Of a stretch of 64,000 bases of DNA, positions 43,136 through 60,337 are shown piece after piece. Position numbers and translations under genes: made by a program. Below the pieces are notes generated by a model. The model did no database searches and was not told where the DNA came from. It saw nothing but the letters and a program-made list of their open reading frames with translations. Position 1 is the stretch's first letter, and each line of letters opens with the position of its first letter. Source of the DNA: Diogma glabrata (Eukaryota > Arthropoda > Insecta > Diptera > Cylindrotomidae); NCBI GenBank assembly GCA_963693315.1, contig OY856186.1, positions 135,518,943-135,582,942 of the forward strand, read 5' to 3'.

Positions 43136-44340
43136 ATGAGAAAGATTTTATCAGCTTTTGGAGTACATTAGATAAAGGGTTGGGGGGTCCACCATACAAC
43201 AGGTGGGTTTTTCCACTATGTTTATGTTTGTTGGTAGCAAACAACATTCGTTCGTGAATGAATTTTGATGACACTTTGGAAAAAGATGCAAATATGTATG
43301 GCAAGGAACTGATTGATTTTTAAGCGATAGTGAACATAGTGGTGGAAGGTCCCCCGAGCACCTGTTTTTTTGAAAGCTCAATAACATCTGTACCTGATAA
43401 TCGAATTGGATGAAACTTGGTACATGACCATTTAGTACGGTTCACAACTTCCGGTTGGCATCCCAACTTCCGGTTTTTCACTTCCGGTAAAAAATTTTTT
43501 TACTTTTTTGAAGTTTTTTCAATGTCCTTATACACACTACACTACACTACAGCCTACAAAAATGAAGTGATTATGATGAAACTTATGGAAAAGGTTCCAA
43601 TTTGTGTAAGAAGATAGTTATCATCTTTTGGGACACATTCATCAAAGTGGCGGGGGGTCTACCATACAACTGCTGACTTTTCACACTTTGTTTTAAAAGT
43701 TTGTTGGGAGCATACAGACTTCATTCATTAATTTATTTTAATGACACCTTGAAAAGAGATTGAGATATAAATAACAAGGAACTGATTAGTTTTTGGACAA
43801 TAGTAGAATTAGTGGTGGGGGTCCTCCCGAACACCTGTTTACTGTGTCACCATTTTTTCAATGTTTGTTGGGAGCATACAACATTCGTTCGTGATGAATT
43901 CTGATGACACGTTGGAAAAAGATGCAAATATGTATGGCAAGGAACTGATTAGTTTTTGAGCGATAGTGAACAAAGTGGTGGAGGGTGTCCCATACACCTG
44001 TTTTTTTTAAAGCTCAATAACATCTATACCTGATAATCGAATTAAATGAAACTTGATACATAAGTATATAGTATGGTTTTCAACAGTTCTGCATCCCACC
44101 TCTGGTATTCTACTTCCGGTAAAAATTTTTTTTTTTAATTTTTTGAAGTTTTTTCCGTGTGTTTATGCACAATCCAGCCTACAATAATGAAGTGATTATG
44201 ACGAAACCTATGGAAAAGGTTTCAATTAGCGTGAGAAGATAATTATCATCTTTTGGAACATATTGATTAAAAGGGGGGGGGGGGGTCTACCATACAACTG
44301 CTGACTTTTCACACTTTGTTTTTAAAGTTTGTTGGGAGCA
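43136..44340. repeat. Complex tandem repeats with CCATACAAC units
   Basis: Landmarks recur in order: CCATACAACAGGTGG / CCATACAACTGCTGAC (about 43191, 43659, 44290), GTTGGGAGCATACA, GATGCAAATATGTATGGCAAGG (43282, 43920), CACTTCCGGTAAAAA (43481, 44110). Units vary from about 460 to 640 bp with internal deletions. No coding potential seen. Confidence 0.75.
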
Positions 44341-44344
44341 TACA

Positions 44345-44379
44345 CACTGAAAAATACATGTCCTATTTCCAATCGAAAT
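44345..44379 (+). repeat. 35-bp orphan end of the CACTG element
   Basis: CACTGAAAAATACATGTCCT and the next 15 bases are identical to the left end of the 442-bp element at 14776. No right end is nearby. It directly abuts the CACACAGAAAAATAATGG start of the next element. Confidence 0.6.
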
Positions 44380-44964
44380 ACACACACAGAAAAATAATGG
44401 TAGTAAAATTTACAAAACAGTGTAATAAATTTAAAAAACAACTGTTGAAGTAAAATTCATTACAAAATTTAATAATTATTACAGGTGGTAGTACTTATGT
44501 AGTAGAAATCAGTAAATATTTTTAAACGATTACATCTATAGTTAAATTCTACTACAAATTTAATCAAGTTTGATTATCATACTGTAATTGATTTTTGCTT
44601 AATTTTTATTATGTAGTCAAATAAACCACGCTTGTTGTGGAATTGCATTACAACCATATTTGATTACACTTACAATAAATGTTACTACGTTGTTTGGTAT
44701 TTTAGATACCAAATGTAATTAATTTTACTACAAAAACGATAAACTCATTATGTCTGTAGTACATTGCAGTTATTTTAAAACATCAAAAATAAGTTAAGGT
44801 AAATCAATCATTCGATAATATTTTTGAGCCTATCTATTAGCTTAGCTCTAATTCTAAATCATTATATCGTGATAAGTGCATTTTGAAATTTTATAAAAGT
44901 TGTTTTTTCTGATATTCTTGTCAAGGTAAGTAGTTTGTAATAAATTTTAGAAAAATAGAGTTCT

Positions 44965-47356
<2,392 letters not shown>

Positions 47357-47434
47357 TTGCTCTAATAAACGAACTAAGTTTCGTTTAACATATTACAAAG
47401 GTACTTTTATCTATTTGTATTAAAAAATTTAAAA

Positions 47435-50368
47435 ATGTTTAATTGTTGTGCTTGTGACTTAAATTTTAATACTTTAAATCAGAGATGGAAACCAAAGTTT
47501 TTTTTCAGTTGTTTCGGTTTTGGTTTAATAACAAATTTTTATTATGGTTTTTGTTTTGGTTTTGGTTTCTTGATATTTCCAAACTTGGTTTTGGTTTGGT
47601 TTTGGTTCGGTTTTGGTTCAAATTCAGAATTTAGATTCATATTTTTATTCTTAATTAATTTTCGGTATTCAAATAAAAACAGCTGTATTCCCCTAATAAG
47701 TCACATTAAAGAGACTGTTTTTGTGAATTTCATTAAATTCGAAAATAAAAGAATAATTTCACGCTTTATTCCGCTTAATAAACTAAAAACCTAAGAATTG
47801 TCAACACAAAAATACTTGTAATTTAAATTTGAATACAAACATGTAGTAGCCTTGAAAAAATAATGTAGTAGTTTCAAAAAGAAATTAATAGATTTTTCCA
47901 ATTTATGTAGGTAGATACTAGACCAAATTTTCTACTATAAAACCGAACTGTGAACCAAACAGAAAAACATTGGTTTATGGTTCGGTTCAACTATTATTTA
48001 AAAAACTGATTTGGTTTTGGTTTGGTTTTGGTTCGGTAAAATTTCGTTGGTTCAGTGGTTTTGGTTTGGTTCAAACGAACCGGTTTCCGTCTCTGCTTTA
48101 AATAATTACTACATACATTTAAAAATTTTCCATAAACATGAATCTGAATACCATTGCCTACAAAATAGTTGTCCACAGACATTTTCTGACTTGTATGTGT
48201 TAAAGCGTCATCTAATACGAGTACATTCTGAAAATGAACAACATTCAAGCTCAAAAAGTAGATCCAACGTCGTTGTTTCCAGTTTAGAGTGTGACAAAAT
48301 TACATATAACCCAGAACAGGACAACGCGTCGTGTTCTTCAAAATCTTCTCAAAATTTAATAAGAGCCGAATCAGGTCAAATAAATTTTGATCATCCAGTG
48401 GATCTGTCAGACCACGCTTTAAAATTTGATTAAAAGTTGATTCGAACACTGCAGTGAATAGGATGAAAACCTTCTGTGAAAAAGCGTTTTCAGAAATTGA
48501 TACCGAATATAAACTAATTAAAGTTTTCGAACATAAAGATTTATTTAAAGCACCAATTAACATTACTATTTCTTCGGAAGTTCAAAACACTGTTAAACAG
48601 GGTGTTCCAGTCTTACAATACAAAGAAATCAAAGGAACAATTCTATATATTCCTTTTTTAATCAAAAAATTTTTCGAAACTGAAAATCTACTGGAAGAAA
48701 GTATTGTGGAAATGGAGAACCTAATGTCATATTCGAATGGCATCAAAAATTTTGTATGTGCCTCTGGAGAGAAACGCATTCAAAATTTTTTATAGAAAAT
48801 AAAATTGCTATACCATATTTTCTTTACAATGATGACTTCGACCCAGATAATGTCTTAGGTTCACACTCAGGCGTAAATTCAATATCTGCTTTTTATATGA
48901 ATTTCCCAGCTTTAGTGCAATATAAGCGTTCTGTTTTAAGTAACATTTTACCAGTTATGCTAATAAAATCTACATATTATAAAAAATATGAACGCGATGA
49001 CCTTTGTTCTAAATTGTTGGAAATATTGACAGATTTGGAGATTAACGGATTGCTAATTGAAACAGGCAATGTCAAAAAACAAGTTTATTTTGTTTTAGGA
49101 CTTGTGACCGGTGATAATCTTGTTTTAAATAAAATTCTTGGCTTCCGATCATCTTTTTCATCGCTTCACTTTTGCAGAATTTGCAAGGCTCCTAAAACGG
49201 AAACACAACACCTTTGCTTTGAAGTGGAACCTAACATGCGAACTGTTGATAACTATGCAAACGATTTATCACTTGACAACCCTAGATTAACAGGAATTTC
49301 TGAATTGTGTATTTTTAATTCTTTGCCTTCATTTCATGCTGTAGTAAATATCTCAGTCGATATAATGCGTGACCTTTTCGAAGGTGTTTTAAAAAATGAC
49401 ATGTGTCTTATTATTTTATACTTCGTTAAAAAAAGATTTTTTCCTTGGAGGATTTGAATGATAGAAAGCAACTATTTGATTATGGCATTTTAGATTCTAA
49501 AAATATTTCACTTCCAATAAAAATAGAAAGTCTGCAAAACAGAAACATAAATATGCAAGCAAGTGAAATGAGTTGCTTCGTCCACTTTTTTTCTTTGATG
49601 GTCTGGGATCTTGTACCAAAGCAAGATACAGTTTGGGTGTTTTTTAAGAATTTACAAAAACTGGTTGATGTATGCATGTATTCAACATTCAACAACGATG
49701 ACTTAATTGAGCTCGAAAATCGAGTAGCGCATCACAATAGGGATTACATACAAATTTTTAACGAACCGCTGAAGCCAAAAGCGCACTTTTTAACACATTA
49801 TGCAACAGTTGTTAAAAGAGCTGGACCTTTAAAGATGATGTGGAGTATGCGAAACGAAGGCAAACATAAGGAATTGAAGCAATATGGTCAGTCTATTACC
49901 TCAAGAAAAAATCTTTGCTACTCTATTGGAGTAAAAATGTCTTTTAAACTAGCACATTTGTTCTATTGTAACGATGGTGATAATATTATTCAAATTAACA
50001 AAAGTAATGAAGTGTGTGTCTCCCAAAAATCATATTTTAAAGAGCTAAACGATTTTGGACTTAGTGGTATTCAGATTTTCTCAAATGATGTAGTTTTTTT
50101 GGGGACTTCCTATAAATCAGGGTTCTTTTTGTACAAGCAAAATGATAATGTTATACATAAGATAATTGAAATGATAATATGTAATAAGTATCTTATAATA
50201 CTATCCACAAAAATATTTTTTTCTTACGATACAAATTTGAATGCATTTATTTTACAAACTAGTACAGAAAACATCAGTTTAAATAATGTATCTGAATTTG
50301 AATATTATCCAACTTTGTCTCATAAATTATCTGATGGCAGATTAGCACTTCGATTTAAGATAATTTAA
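47435..50368 (+). pseudogene. C2H2 zinc-finger, transposase-like protein
   Basis: The N-terminus has two C2H2 fingers: one beginning CCACDLNFNTLN, split by a hAT MITE and in frame if that insertion is ignored, and CLQNSCPQTFSDLYVLKRH. The body, in four frames, contains GVPVLQYKEIKGTILYIP, PYFLYNDDFDPDNVLGSHSG, VLGLVTGDNLVLNKILGF, a Cys pair FCRICKAPK, SVDIMRDLFEGVL (probable catalytic Asp), SCFVHFFSLMVWDLVP, LKPKAHFLTHYATV and SMRNEGKHKELK. The D..H/..GP..M..E.KH layout recalls Transposase_21 of CACTA elements. Frameshifts near 48430, 48765 and 49445. The last block (49445-50368) is a clean 307-residue frame. Confidence 0.65.
47480..48095. mobile_element. 616-bp hAT MITE in the zinc-finger codons
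   Basis: Begins CAGAGATGGAAACCAAAG and ends CGGTTTCCGTCTCTG, flanked by CTTTAAAT at 47472-47479 and 48096-48103 (8-bp duplication). The interior has many GGTTTTGGTTTGGTT motifs toward both ends, and no transposase. Ignoring it and one duplication copy makes the first C2H2 finger contiguous, which confirms the boundaries. Confidence 0.9.
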
Positions 50369-50400
50369 TTTGCAACATGTATTATTTGTACGAGTAAACC

Positions 50401-50814
50401 GTAAATGCACTTTTATCATTCAAGAATAGTTCGAAAAGCAGACCATTTTTTTCCTATTGAAATAGCAATACCTAAAATTGATATAACAATACCTCATAGT
50501 ATATTCTTCAACGATGCCGAAAACAACATATTTTGAAGCGAGAGGACAGTTTATCAGCAGAGGCGACAGCCGAGGGTGGTAATGGTCACGAGATTCAAAA
50601 TATGATTTTCGGCGAGTAGAAGACTGTGCTTTCTCTACTACTTTTTTTTAAAATTATTATTCATTACTGAACACTTTCATTTATAATTACATACAATTCA
50701 AACTTTAAAACATACAAACATCCAATTAAAATCTTTAAATTTATATTTATATTTCTGCTATTAAAATATAGATGACTCAATATGAATAAATTATCTAATT
50801 TCTATGTCATAAAT
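50401..50814. other. AT-rich stretch after the transposase gene
   Basis: No gene. It may contain the unrecognised right end of the two-gene transposon. Confidence 0.4.
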
Positions 50815-51013
50815 AAAACCGTCTTTAGTTACAAACCTGATTGTCTTTTCGTACAATGACTTTGTACATATACATATAAATAATAAGAATAAAAATTCTT
50901 TACACTACAAAATTCTACATTTTTATTCACAATTCACAATAACACATCTTTAAAGGTTTATTGTGTTTTTGCATTTCGCGTCTAGTAGGCTTATAACTAA
51001 AGACGGTTTTGTA
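50815..51013. mobile_element. ~200-bp short TIR element
   Basis: AAAACCGTCTTTAGTTACAA at 50815 is mirrored by TTATAACTAAAGACGGTTTT at about 50990-51009. No coding. Target duplication not clear. Confidence 0.5.
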
Positions 51014-51866
51014 ATAAACAAAATCAAATTTAAAAATTTTATTATTATTTCTAAAATAAAAACAACAGTTTTGATTTAGTTTTTGTATGGGGATGACGTT
51101 ACGTAAATTCCTGATATATTTTTATAATATTATCCTGAAAGATATAACGTAAATTATTTTATGTAAATAAATATGTTTTTTTCGTTGTTCTTAAATAAAT
51201 AGGTGAAATAATATTTTTTTAAATATCTTAACACCAACTGTTTGTAACCATACTATTGAAAAATAATACATGAATATTATTAAGTAAACTATTACTATTT
51301 TTACATTTTTAATGTAAATTGTAAGTAAAATGTTAATGTTAATGTAAATTAAATTGTCATTCAAAAATAAATTAAAGTCATCTTCCCAAGAGAGATAAAT
51401 TAACATTAAAAAAATTTTTTCATCTAATAATTGACTCTTTTAACGGGTGTTCTGGGATGGTTTATTCTAGTTAAGAAATTAGAAAATAGATGGCTTTTAA
51501 AAAATTACGAAAGCAAGTTGTATAGGTTTTTTATCACTGGTGACGAAAAAGAAATTTTCAATGCAATGAACAAACATCGAAAGTAAATTTTTTAAGTTGG
51601 GTAGTAGAAAAAGTTATTATTATTACTATTATTTCGAAAAACTACTTGGATAAAATAATTTTCTAAAAAAATATTTTACTGTTTGGTGTAAATATATATA
51701 TTTTTATTTATGCAAATAACACAGAACCTTACTCGTACAAAAAATCTTGTATGCAATTCGGGCATAAAGTGTCTTTTTTGCTTTCGAGCGATTGTTGGTC
51801 CGTCTAACGCCTCGAGCAACAATTTCACTCTCAAGCGGAAGACATACTTTACGCCCTGAATACATA
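51014..51866. other. AT-rich stretch before the gap
   Basis: No gene recognised. From 51775 to 51866 the composition becomes more balanced (CGAGCGATTGTTGGTCCGTC), possibly the edge of another repeat that runs into the gap. Confidence 0.4.
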
Positions 51867-53544
<1,678 letters not shown>

Positions 53545-53564
53545 TTACATTCCCATAAAATCCA

Positions 53565-53797
53565 ACAAGTGATGACAACTCACATTCCAATCATGCACAC
53601 GCAAGGTGTCAAATGAACTTATGTCTGGAAACACATAAAATGCATAGTTGCACTTTCGATGAACATTAAATGTAATAATTTAGATTTTAGTAGTTAGTTA
53701 TATTTTTATACCCATTATGTTTAGATCTAAGATTGATGTAAAATAAAATTAAATAAAATTAATTTTTTTTTGTTTCAATTTTCCCTAAACATATAAT
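53565..53797 (+). mobile_element. Probable 5' LTR of gypsy family 1
   Basis: AGTGATGACAACTCACATTC to CTAAACATATAATT, about 233 bp, ending at a primer-binding site. AGT...ATT ends are usual for errantivirus-like gypsy LTRs. No second LTR is visible in the window, so the left edge is inferred from the end motif only. Confidence 0.5.
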
Positions 53798-53813
53798 TGG
53801 CGCAGCCGTCCGG
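53798..53813 (+). promoter_or_regulatory. Primer-binding site, gypsy family 1
   Basis: TGGCGCAGCCGTCCGG directly after the LTR. TGGCGCAG is the usual start of insect gypsy PBSs that pair with a host tRNA 3' end. Copy 1 lacks this region because the duplication begins further downstream. Confidence 0.7.
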
Positions 53814-54354
53814 TGATGTTTTAGACTCGTTTAGTGTAACAGTGTTTTTCAGTAGTGAATAAAAACTAGTGATTAGTGAATCCGCGGATCGAATTTATTT
53901 TTATATTTTTGTGAAACGTTTCCAGCTAAAGGGCAACCGTTGGAAGACTTGTGATTCCACCATTTCACAATACGAGGCTATCATCAGAACCTACAGGACG
54001 CACGACTGGATGAAATTAACAGGTAACATTTTTTATAATTTGTTTTGGAGTGAAAAATTATTTTGGTTATACTAACGTGTGAAACTACAAGATAGGCACA
54101 AATCTGTATAACACTACGCGTATACTACAAGATAGGTACGGTAGATTTCAAGAAATAATTTTTTCAGTGAAAACCAAATAATTTTTTTTTAAAGTGCGAA
54201 ATTGTTAATTTCTGGGCTAAATTGTGATACTACAAGATAGGCACAGAACTGTCCCATCACTACACGTATACTACAAGATAGGTACGGTAGATTAAATATA
54301 AAATTTATAAAGAAAACAGATTGAGTGCGAGTACCAATCATTGTTTTAAATAAA

Positions 54355-55475
54355 ATGGAGACCAAAGAAGCTCTAAACGCATTAGCCGAACAAATTAAGG
54401 TTATTGTTGAGCAGGTGCAAAAAATGACATTATTATCAGAGGAACATGAAAGAACTCTGGCATTTTTAAAGCAGCACCCTGTTAGAAATTCTGAAGAGGT
54501 TAAAAAACCATCAGAAATTTTTCAACAAATAACGTTCGATGTGTTCAGAATACCGGATCCCATTAAATCGATACCTGAATATGACGGTAATCGAAAACAA
54601 TTAAACGCGTGGATTCAGACAGCAGAAGATACACTAAACGTGTTCGAGCCTCTCGTGTCTGAACCACAATTTAAAATTTACTCACAAGCAGTGAGTAACA
54701 AAATAAAAGGTAAAGCGAAGGACGCACTTTGTTTAGCTGGAAACCCGCAAAGTTTCCATGAAATTAAAACAATTCTCCTTGAGACGCTCGGTGACAAACA
54801 AGAATTGTCATTTTACAAATCATAGCTTTGGGCAACCAAGCAAAGTGAAACCATGACTGTACATTCGTATTTTAATAAATGTAATGAGAATGTACAGAAT
54901 ATAAAACTCTGGCGAAACAAAATGCCATTTACAATAATTCATGGCAAGCCATAAATAATTTTATCGATGAGGATGCATTAGTAGCATTCATATCGGGGTT
55001 GAGAAAACCATACTTTGGATATGCCCAAGCGGCTAGACCAAAGAATATAGAAGAAGCTTATGCTTTTCTATGTAAATTTAATTCGAACGAAATAATTTCG
55101 GAAAATTCTAGAAAACCTATCAATCTAATTCAAAATAAAAATATTTATTCAATTCATAAACCAAAAGAATGGAATCAAAATAATTTAAATTATAACAATC
55201 AGTTTCAAAACAAGCAAAATTTAATTAAGGTTGAAGATGTTTCTATGAGATCAAGAAACACGATCAATAGAAAACACATTCCAATGGAAGTGGATACTTC
55301 AATGAGAAGTAGAAACCCATATAGTAGAAAACAAGTCAACACTCACGAAATCCAAGAAGATCATGAGGTTGAAGACTTCAATTTAGAAGACTTAAATTTA
55401 GAAGAACCTCTACCTGATTTCGAGGTTAATTCGGGAAATTTTCAACAGGTTCAGCAGGAAGATACGGAAGATTAA
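54355..55475 (+). pseudogene. gag: Ty3/gypsy Gag, family 1 copy 2
   Basis: Same gag as 1889-2989. Here a CAG to TAG change at 54823-54825 and a one-base deletion near 54905 (AAAAA to AAAA) break the frame, so copy 2 splits into 54355-54825 and 54999-55475. Conversely, the CAG near the 3' end that is TAG in copy 1 is intact, and the frame runs to EDTED and a stop. The two copies therefore decayed independently after duplication. Confidence 0.8.
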
Positions 55476-55950
55476 ATTTTCTTCCATATTTAGTATGCAA
55501 TGGCATACAACAAAACCAAACAATTAAATTATTATTAGATACTGGAGCAAATAAAAATATTATTAAGTCCAATATCCTTCACGGAACACAAATTGTAAAA
55601 CAAAATATTTTAATAAAAAATATATTAGGTAATCATTTTGTAAATAAAAAAGGTAAATTTAATTTTTTAGGTAATAACATACCAGAACAAACATTTTACG
55701 AATTAGATTTTCACAAATTCTTTGACGGAATTTTAGGCTCACAATCATTAGCTAAATTAAATGCGAAAATTTACTATAGAACAAATACTGTTTTTTTAAA
55801 TAACATTAAATCGGTATCAGCATACCTGAATTCCAGTTATATGAAATGGTTTCAGTCCTACAGAATACAGATCATTTCAACAAGTTTAAATAATGTTGTA
55901 GATAGAGTTTCACCACCTTGTACAATCATTTTAAGTGTTATATCGTCGAT
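55440..55950 (+). pseudogene. Retropepsin remnant, family 1 copy 2
   Basis: Protease in the -1 frame with LLLDTGANKNII, as in copy 1. A four-base insertion (CGAT near 55947) shifts the frame before the minisatellite. Confidence 0.68.
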
Positions 55951-56029
55951 CGATACCAGGTACTTTATTACGTTTTGTGGAATTCATAGTTTCGAAATGA
56001 AACAAAAATATTTTCTATTACACATAGAA

Positions 56030-56130
56030 GTCAGAGTCGGAGTCAGAGTCAGAGTCGGAGTCAGAGTCAGAGCAAAAGTCGGAGTCGGAGTCAGAGTCAG
56101 AGTCGGAGTCGGGGTCAAAGTCGGAATAGG
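56030..56130 (+). repeat. GTCGGA/GTCAGA minisatellite, copy 2
   Basis: Same array as 3560-3660, with one GTCAGA/GTCGGA change at its start. Confidence 0.85.
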
Positions 56131-56141
56131 ATCTTATTTTT

Positions 56142-56560
56142 TATAATTGTTTCAAACAACTTCCATTACAAGAAATTTTAACTTTTTTTTTTTTAATAGT
56201 TCTATCCTTACTTTAAAATATATCAAATTTACAAAGAGGCCTTAATTCGTGTTCTTGTTATATTTAATTTTAAAGATTTTTAGTCCGTCTACGAGTCTAA
56301 CATTCGAATTTTTCATCATTTTTCCGAACTTCAGTGGTTAAAATGTTTTGTTGATAAAAATTGTTCGAAAAAATAATGAACAATTAGAATTTTAGTCTGA
56401 CTAGAAATATTTATAATTAAATATCTCAAGAACACGACTTAACGCCTCTTTGAAAATTTGATATATTTTACAGTAAGGATAGAACTATTAAAAAAAAGGT
56501 AAAAATTTAATTAGTTATTTAAAAAATTTTTGCTACTGGAAGTTGTTTGAGAAAATTATG
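56142..56560. repeat. Uninterrupted foldback (empty site of the ribozyme array)
   Basis: Arms of about 140-150 bp: TATAATTGTTTCAAACAACT onward and its inverse ending AAACAACTTCCA-like at 56560, with the TAATAGTTCTATCCTTACT block in each arm. A further partial arm (ACACGAATTAACGCCTCTTTG near 56622) follows, inside the stretch of about 190 bp that copy 1 lacks. Confidence 0.7.
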
Positions 56561-57325
56561 AAAAATTTGAATTTTGTAGTCGGACTAAAATCTTTAAAAT
56601 TAAATGAAATATTGAGAAAGAACACGAATTAACGCCTCTTTGTTAATTTGAAATATTTTAGAGTAAGGATAGAAATATTTTAGAGTAAGGATAATGTTTA
56701 AAAAAAATAAATAAAATTCCAATTGATCTTCGACCCTAGCGTCATCTTTAAAAGGTTTTTTTAATATTTTGATTTTAAAATTAATTACAAAAACAATTAA
56801 TTAATTTTTTTCAAACGGTTAACTAATCACCTATCAAACAAAAAAAAAGTTTGATGCAAATAGTGTAGCCGTTCTTGAGAAATTTAATTTTAAAGTTAAA
56901 TCGGATGATCGAATTGGCAGAATCAAACTATGCATTTTAAAAAAATTGTAGAATAAGTTGAATTTTTTCATATTACATGCCAAGTTTCAAGAAAATCAAA
57001 AATGGTCAAGCTTTCACAACTCGTTCTAGAACACATTTTTCTTCTATTCAGTCTTCTATATAACTTTTAACAACTCAATCATTTTTGTAGTCTAGTACTA
57101 CTTAAAAATTTCAGTCAATCGATTATTTGTTTATAAGTGGTAAAACGATCGCTGACTTTCAGTTACTTTAAAAACTGTAGTATTGACGAGCGTAGAGTTT
57201 TGTTTAAAAACACATTCTATCTGGGAATCAGAGTATATTTATCGTCAAAAACCAACTATTTCATTCATATATTTAAATATAGAAAAATCTAAGACTTGCA
57301 AGACAGGCAAAATTAAATATAAATC

Positions 57326-57899
57326 TTCTATATCTTCTATATAAATAAAATTCGATGTCTGTCTGTCTGTCTGTCTGTTTGGGATAAGCTCCGAAACGGC
57401 TGAATTGATTTAGATGAAACTTGACATACATAAAGATAGGAATGCCAGGAATGTCATAGGCTACTTTTTTTCATAGAATTTATAGTTTTTATAATAGAAT
57501 TCTCCATTACTTAATTCATAGCAACGAGTTTGCCTAAATGTTGATTACGTACAATTGGTTTTTATTTGTTCTAATTATATATATGTACATATATGAGTAT
57601 AATTCATAACAACGAGTCTGCCTAAATGTTGATTAATTATATATGTTCTAATTATATATGAGTATGTAAGTATGTTTTTATTATATAGAGACAAATTTGT
57701 ATTTTGTTGTATATGTTTTAAATCCTAACTTGCAAGACTTTCTAATACATATGTTGTTTATAAAGATTTTTTATTTAGAGAAGAATTAATGTGTGTTGTA
57801 TGTATTGTATTTAGTTTATGTACATATTTGGTTTATTTATTTCGAGAGAAATTAGTAATTCGTTGTATATGTTTTAAATCGTAATACATAAAGATTAAA
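57326..57899 (+). mobile_element. Helitron-like 5' segment, copy 2
   Basis: Duplicate of 6926-7499 with a few substitutions (for example AAGCTCCG for AAGCCCCG). Confidence 0.4.
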
Positions 57900-58925
57900 T
57901 TTATTGCGTAGCTACTGGGGGGATCCCGTGGGCTTTGACTCTCCCCTCCCCCTCTCCCTTCGCAAGGAAACGCACTCATAATCTTTTTATCCAACTTTAA
58001 TACAGCTACTATCCATCACAATACAATTTCTTCTAATCTATTATGCATGCACCTTTTGCTTAACTTATTTCACAAAAACACATGGATTAAACATCCATAT
58101 GTTTTTGTAAAATTAGTTAAGCAGAAGGTGCATGCATAAAAGATTAAAGAAGAATGTATTGTGATGGATAGTAGCTCCTATAGTATTCTATATAACATGG
58201 TAGAAGTAGTACTATATACCAGTAGTACTATATACTATAGTGGTATATAGTACTACTGTTAGTAGTACTATATACCATGGTACTATATAGTATATACTAT
58301 ATACTATACTACCAAAGTACTATATACCATAGTACTATACACCATGGAGATAGGCATGCTTAACCCAGGTGTTTTTGTAAATTAGTTAAGCAGAAGGTGC
58401 ATGCATAATAGATTATTATTAAAGAAGAATGTATTGTGATAGATAGTAGCTCCTATTATAGTATTCTATATACCATAGTAGAAGTAGTACTATATACCAG
58501 TAGTACTATATACTATAGTGGTATATAGTACTACTGGTACCATATAGTATATAGTACTACTGTTATTTATTTAGTAATAATATTAATAAGAGTAATAATA
58601 ATAATAATAAGAGTACTACTGTTAGTAGTACTATATACCATCGTACTATATAGTTTATACTATATACTATACTACCACAGTACTATATACCATAGTACTA
58701 TATACAATGGAGATAGGCATGTTTAATCCAGGTGTTTTTGTAAATTAGTTAAGCAGAAGGTGCATGCATAATAGATTAGAAGATATTGGATCGTGATTGA
58801 TAGTAGCTGTATCAAAGTTGGAAGAAAAGATTAAGAGTGCGTTCGCGTGCGGAGGGAGAAGTGGGGGAGGGGGGGAAGGGGGGAAGGGGGGGAGCGAAGC
58901 CCGCAGGAGATCCCTGTAACGCGAA
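57900..58925. repeat. Complex inverted-repeat element, copy 2
   Basis: Duplicate of 7500-8520, with the G-rich tip near 58860-58895 longer than in copy 1. Confidence 0.65.
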
Positions 58926-59021
58926 GAAAATCTCTTTTAATTCAATTAACTACAAATTGAACATAATTTCCACTCATCTATCTGTGTTGTTTCGTCCAAT
59001 AAAATTATTCTATTCAATTAA

Positions 59022-59575
59022 CGGTCTATTCAAGTTTGGCTCTTAACAGCAACACAAGTCCTTGGTTTTGACTGCAGTTAAAAAGATTAATTTATTATAA
59101 CAAGGAAATTATTTAATTAATTAATTCATGGAAATATTTGGCTGGAAACATATACACTTCGATTTTTTGATGCCAAAGAAATACTCGTGGAAGACTTAGG
59201 AGTCTTTTCTTTTGAAGGACAACACAGATGCCGAATCAACATTGAATAACTTAAGTATTTTTTTATGTTGTATATTAGTTCATTTGATAAATTAAATTGG
59301 TTTTTTTCTGATTTGTTAAGTTAGTTTGGTCAGTAAATTACATTAATGTATATTTTGAGTTTTGCAAAAGAAATGATGATTAATGTTGATTAAATAAAAA
59401 AAATTAATTGTGCATTTTAGTTTCGTTTTCTAATTTATTAAGAAAGTGTTTTTGTGTTTTGTGCTGTTGTTTGTGATTTTTTTAAAGGAATGAAAAGAAA
59501 CTGCATCGTGGAAAATTTTCTGATAAAGGCCCGTCCCACCCACAAATTAGCGCTGCGTTAAAAGGTATGTTATAT
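59022..59575 (+). mobile_element. Probable 5' LTR of gypsy family 2, copy 2
   Basis: Duplicate of 8616-9168. The PBS follows at 59577 as TGGTATCCC, one base different from copy 1 (TGGCATCCC). Confidence 0.6.
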
Positions 59576-59632
59576 TTGGTATCCCATTGCGGGGGCACAC
59601 CCAGAAAAAACAATATCTTTATCAGATAATTT

Positions 59633-60333
59633 CGTCGCTTTAATAATGAAACAACGTATTCGCAAAAGTGTAGTTTCGAGATAATTGGGTTTAAAGATTT
59701 TTCGTTTTTCTGATTTTCGTAAACTCGGCAGCACTATTGAATGAATAAAGATATTGGAAAAAAAAATTCTACCAATTAATCTTGACTAATTTCCCCGCAA
59801 CATATAAAAATTTCACATTGGCATCTGCTGGCTTTTCTACCTAAAAAGAGGTGAAAAGTCAATCAGGCACCTTATACGTTATTTCATATTTCATATACGT
59901 TATTTCATTTTGCATGGAAGTACGATTAAGCCCAAAATAAATTATTATTGAACTAACGCATGATATTCTTACAATTTTTTATTTATATGAACCGGTATAT
60001 CATGTAGTCATGAATGATGCTTATACAATATTTTAGATTTACCATTTTGTGTGGCGATCGTAATGTATGTAAGATATACGACAATGATTTTACCCAAGTT
60101 ATTATTCTGTAGGAATTGAAATATCGTACATGCATTTACGCTGTTTCAATATTTAACCAAATTCAAATTGGCATGTACGTTAATTAACAAAATATTAATT
60201 TTCACCCCCAGTTATAAAATAATTGGAAAATGTTAAAACGCCACTCTATAGAGATCCATATGGGGAATGCAGCGCACCCATTATATAATAACAACGTATA
60301 TATGGCATACGTTATTTCATTATTAAGGCGACG
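59633..60333. mobile_element. 701-bp TIR element with a proven empty site
   Basis: TIRs CGTCGCTTTAATAATGAAAC and, inverted, CGTCGCCTTAATAATGAAAT match over about 29 bp with few mismatches. ATTT at 59629-59632 and 60334-60337 is a 4-bp target duplication. Copy 1 has the single ATTT at 9222-9225. The interior is non-coding. Superfamily not assigned. Confidence 0.88.
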
Positions 60334-60337
60334 ATTT

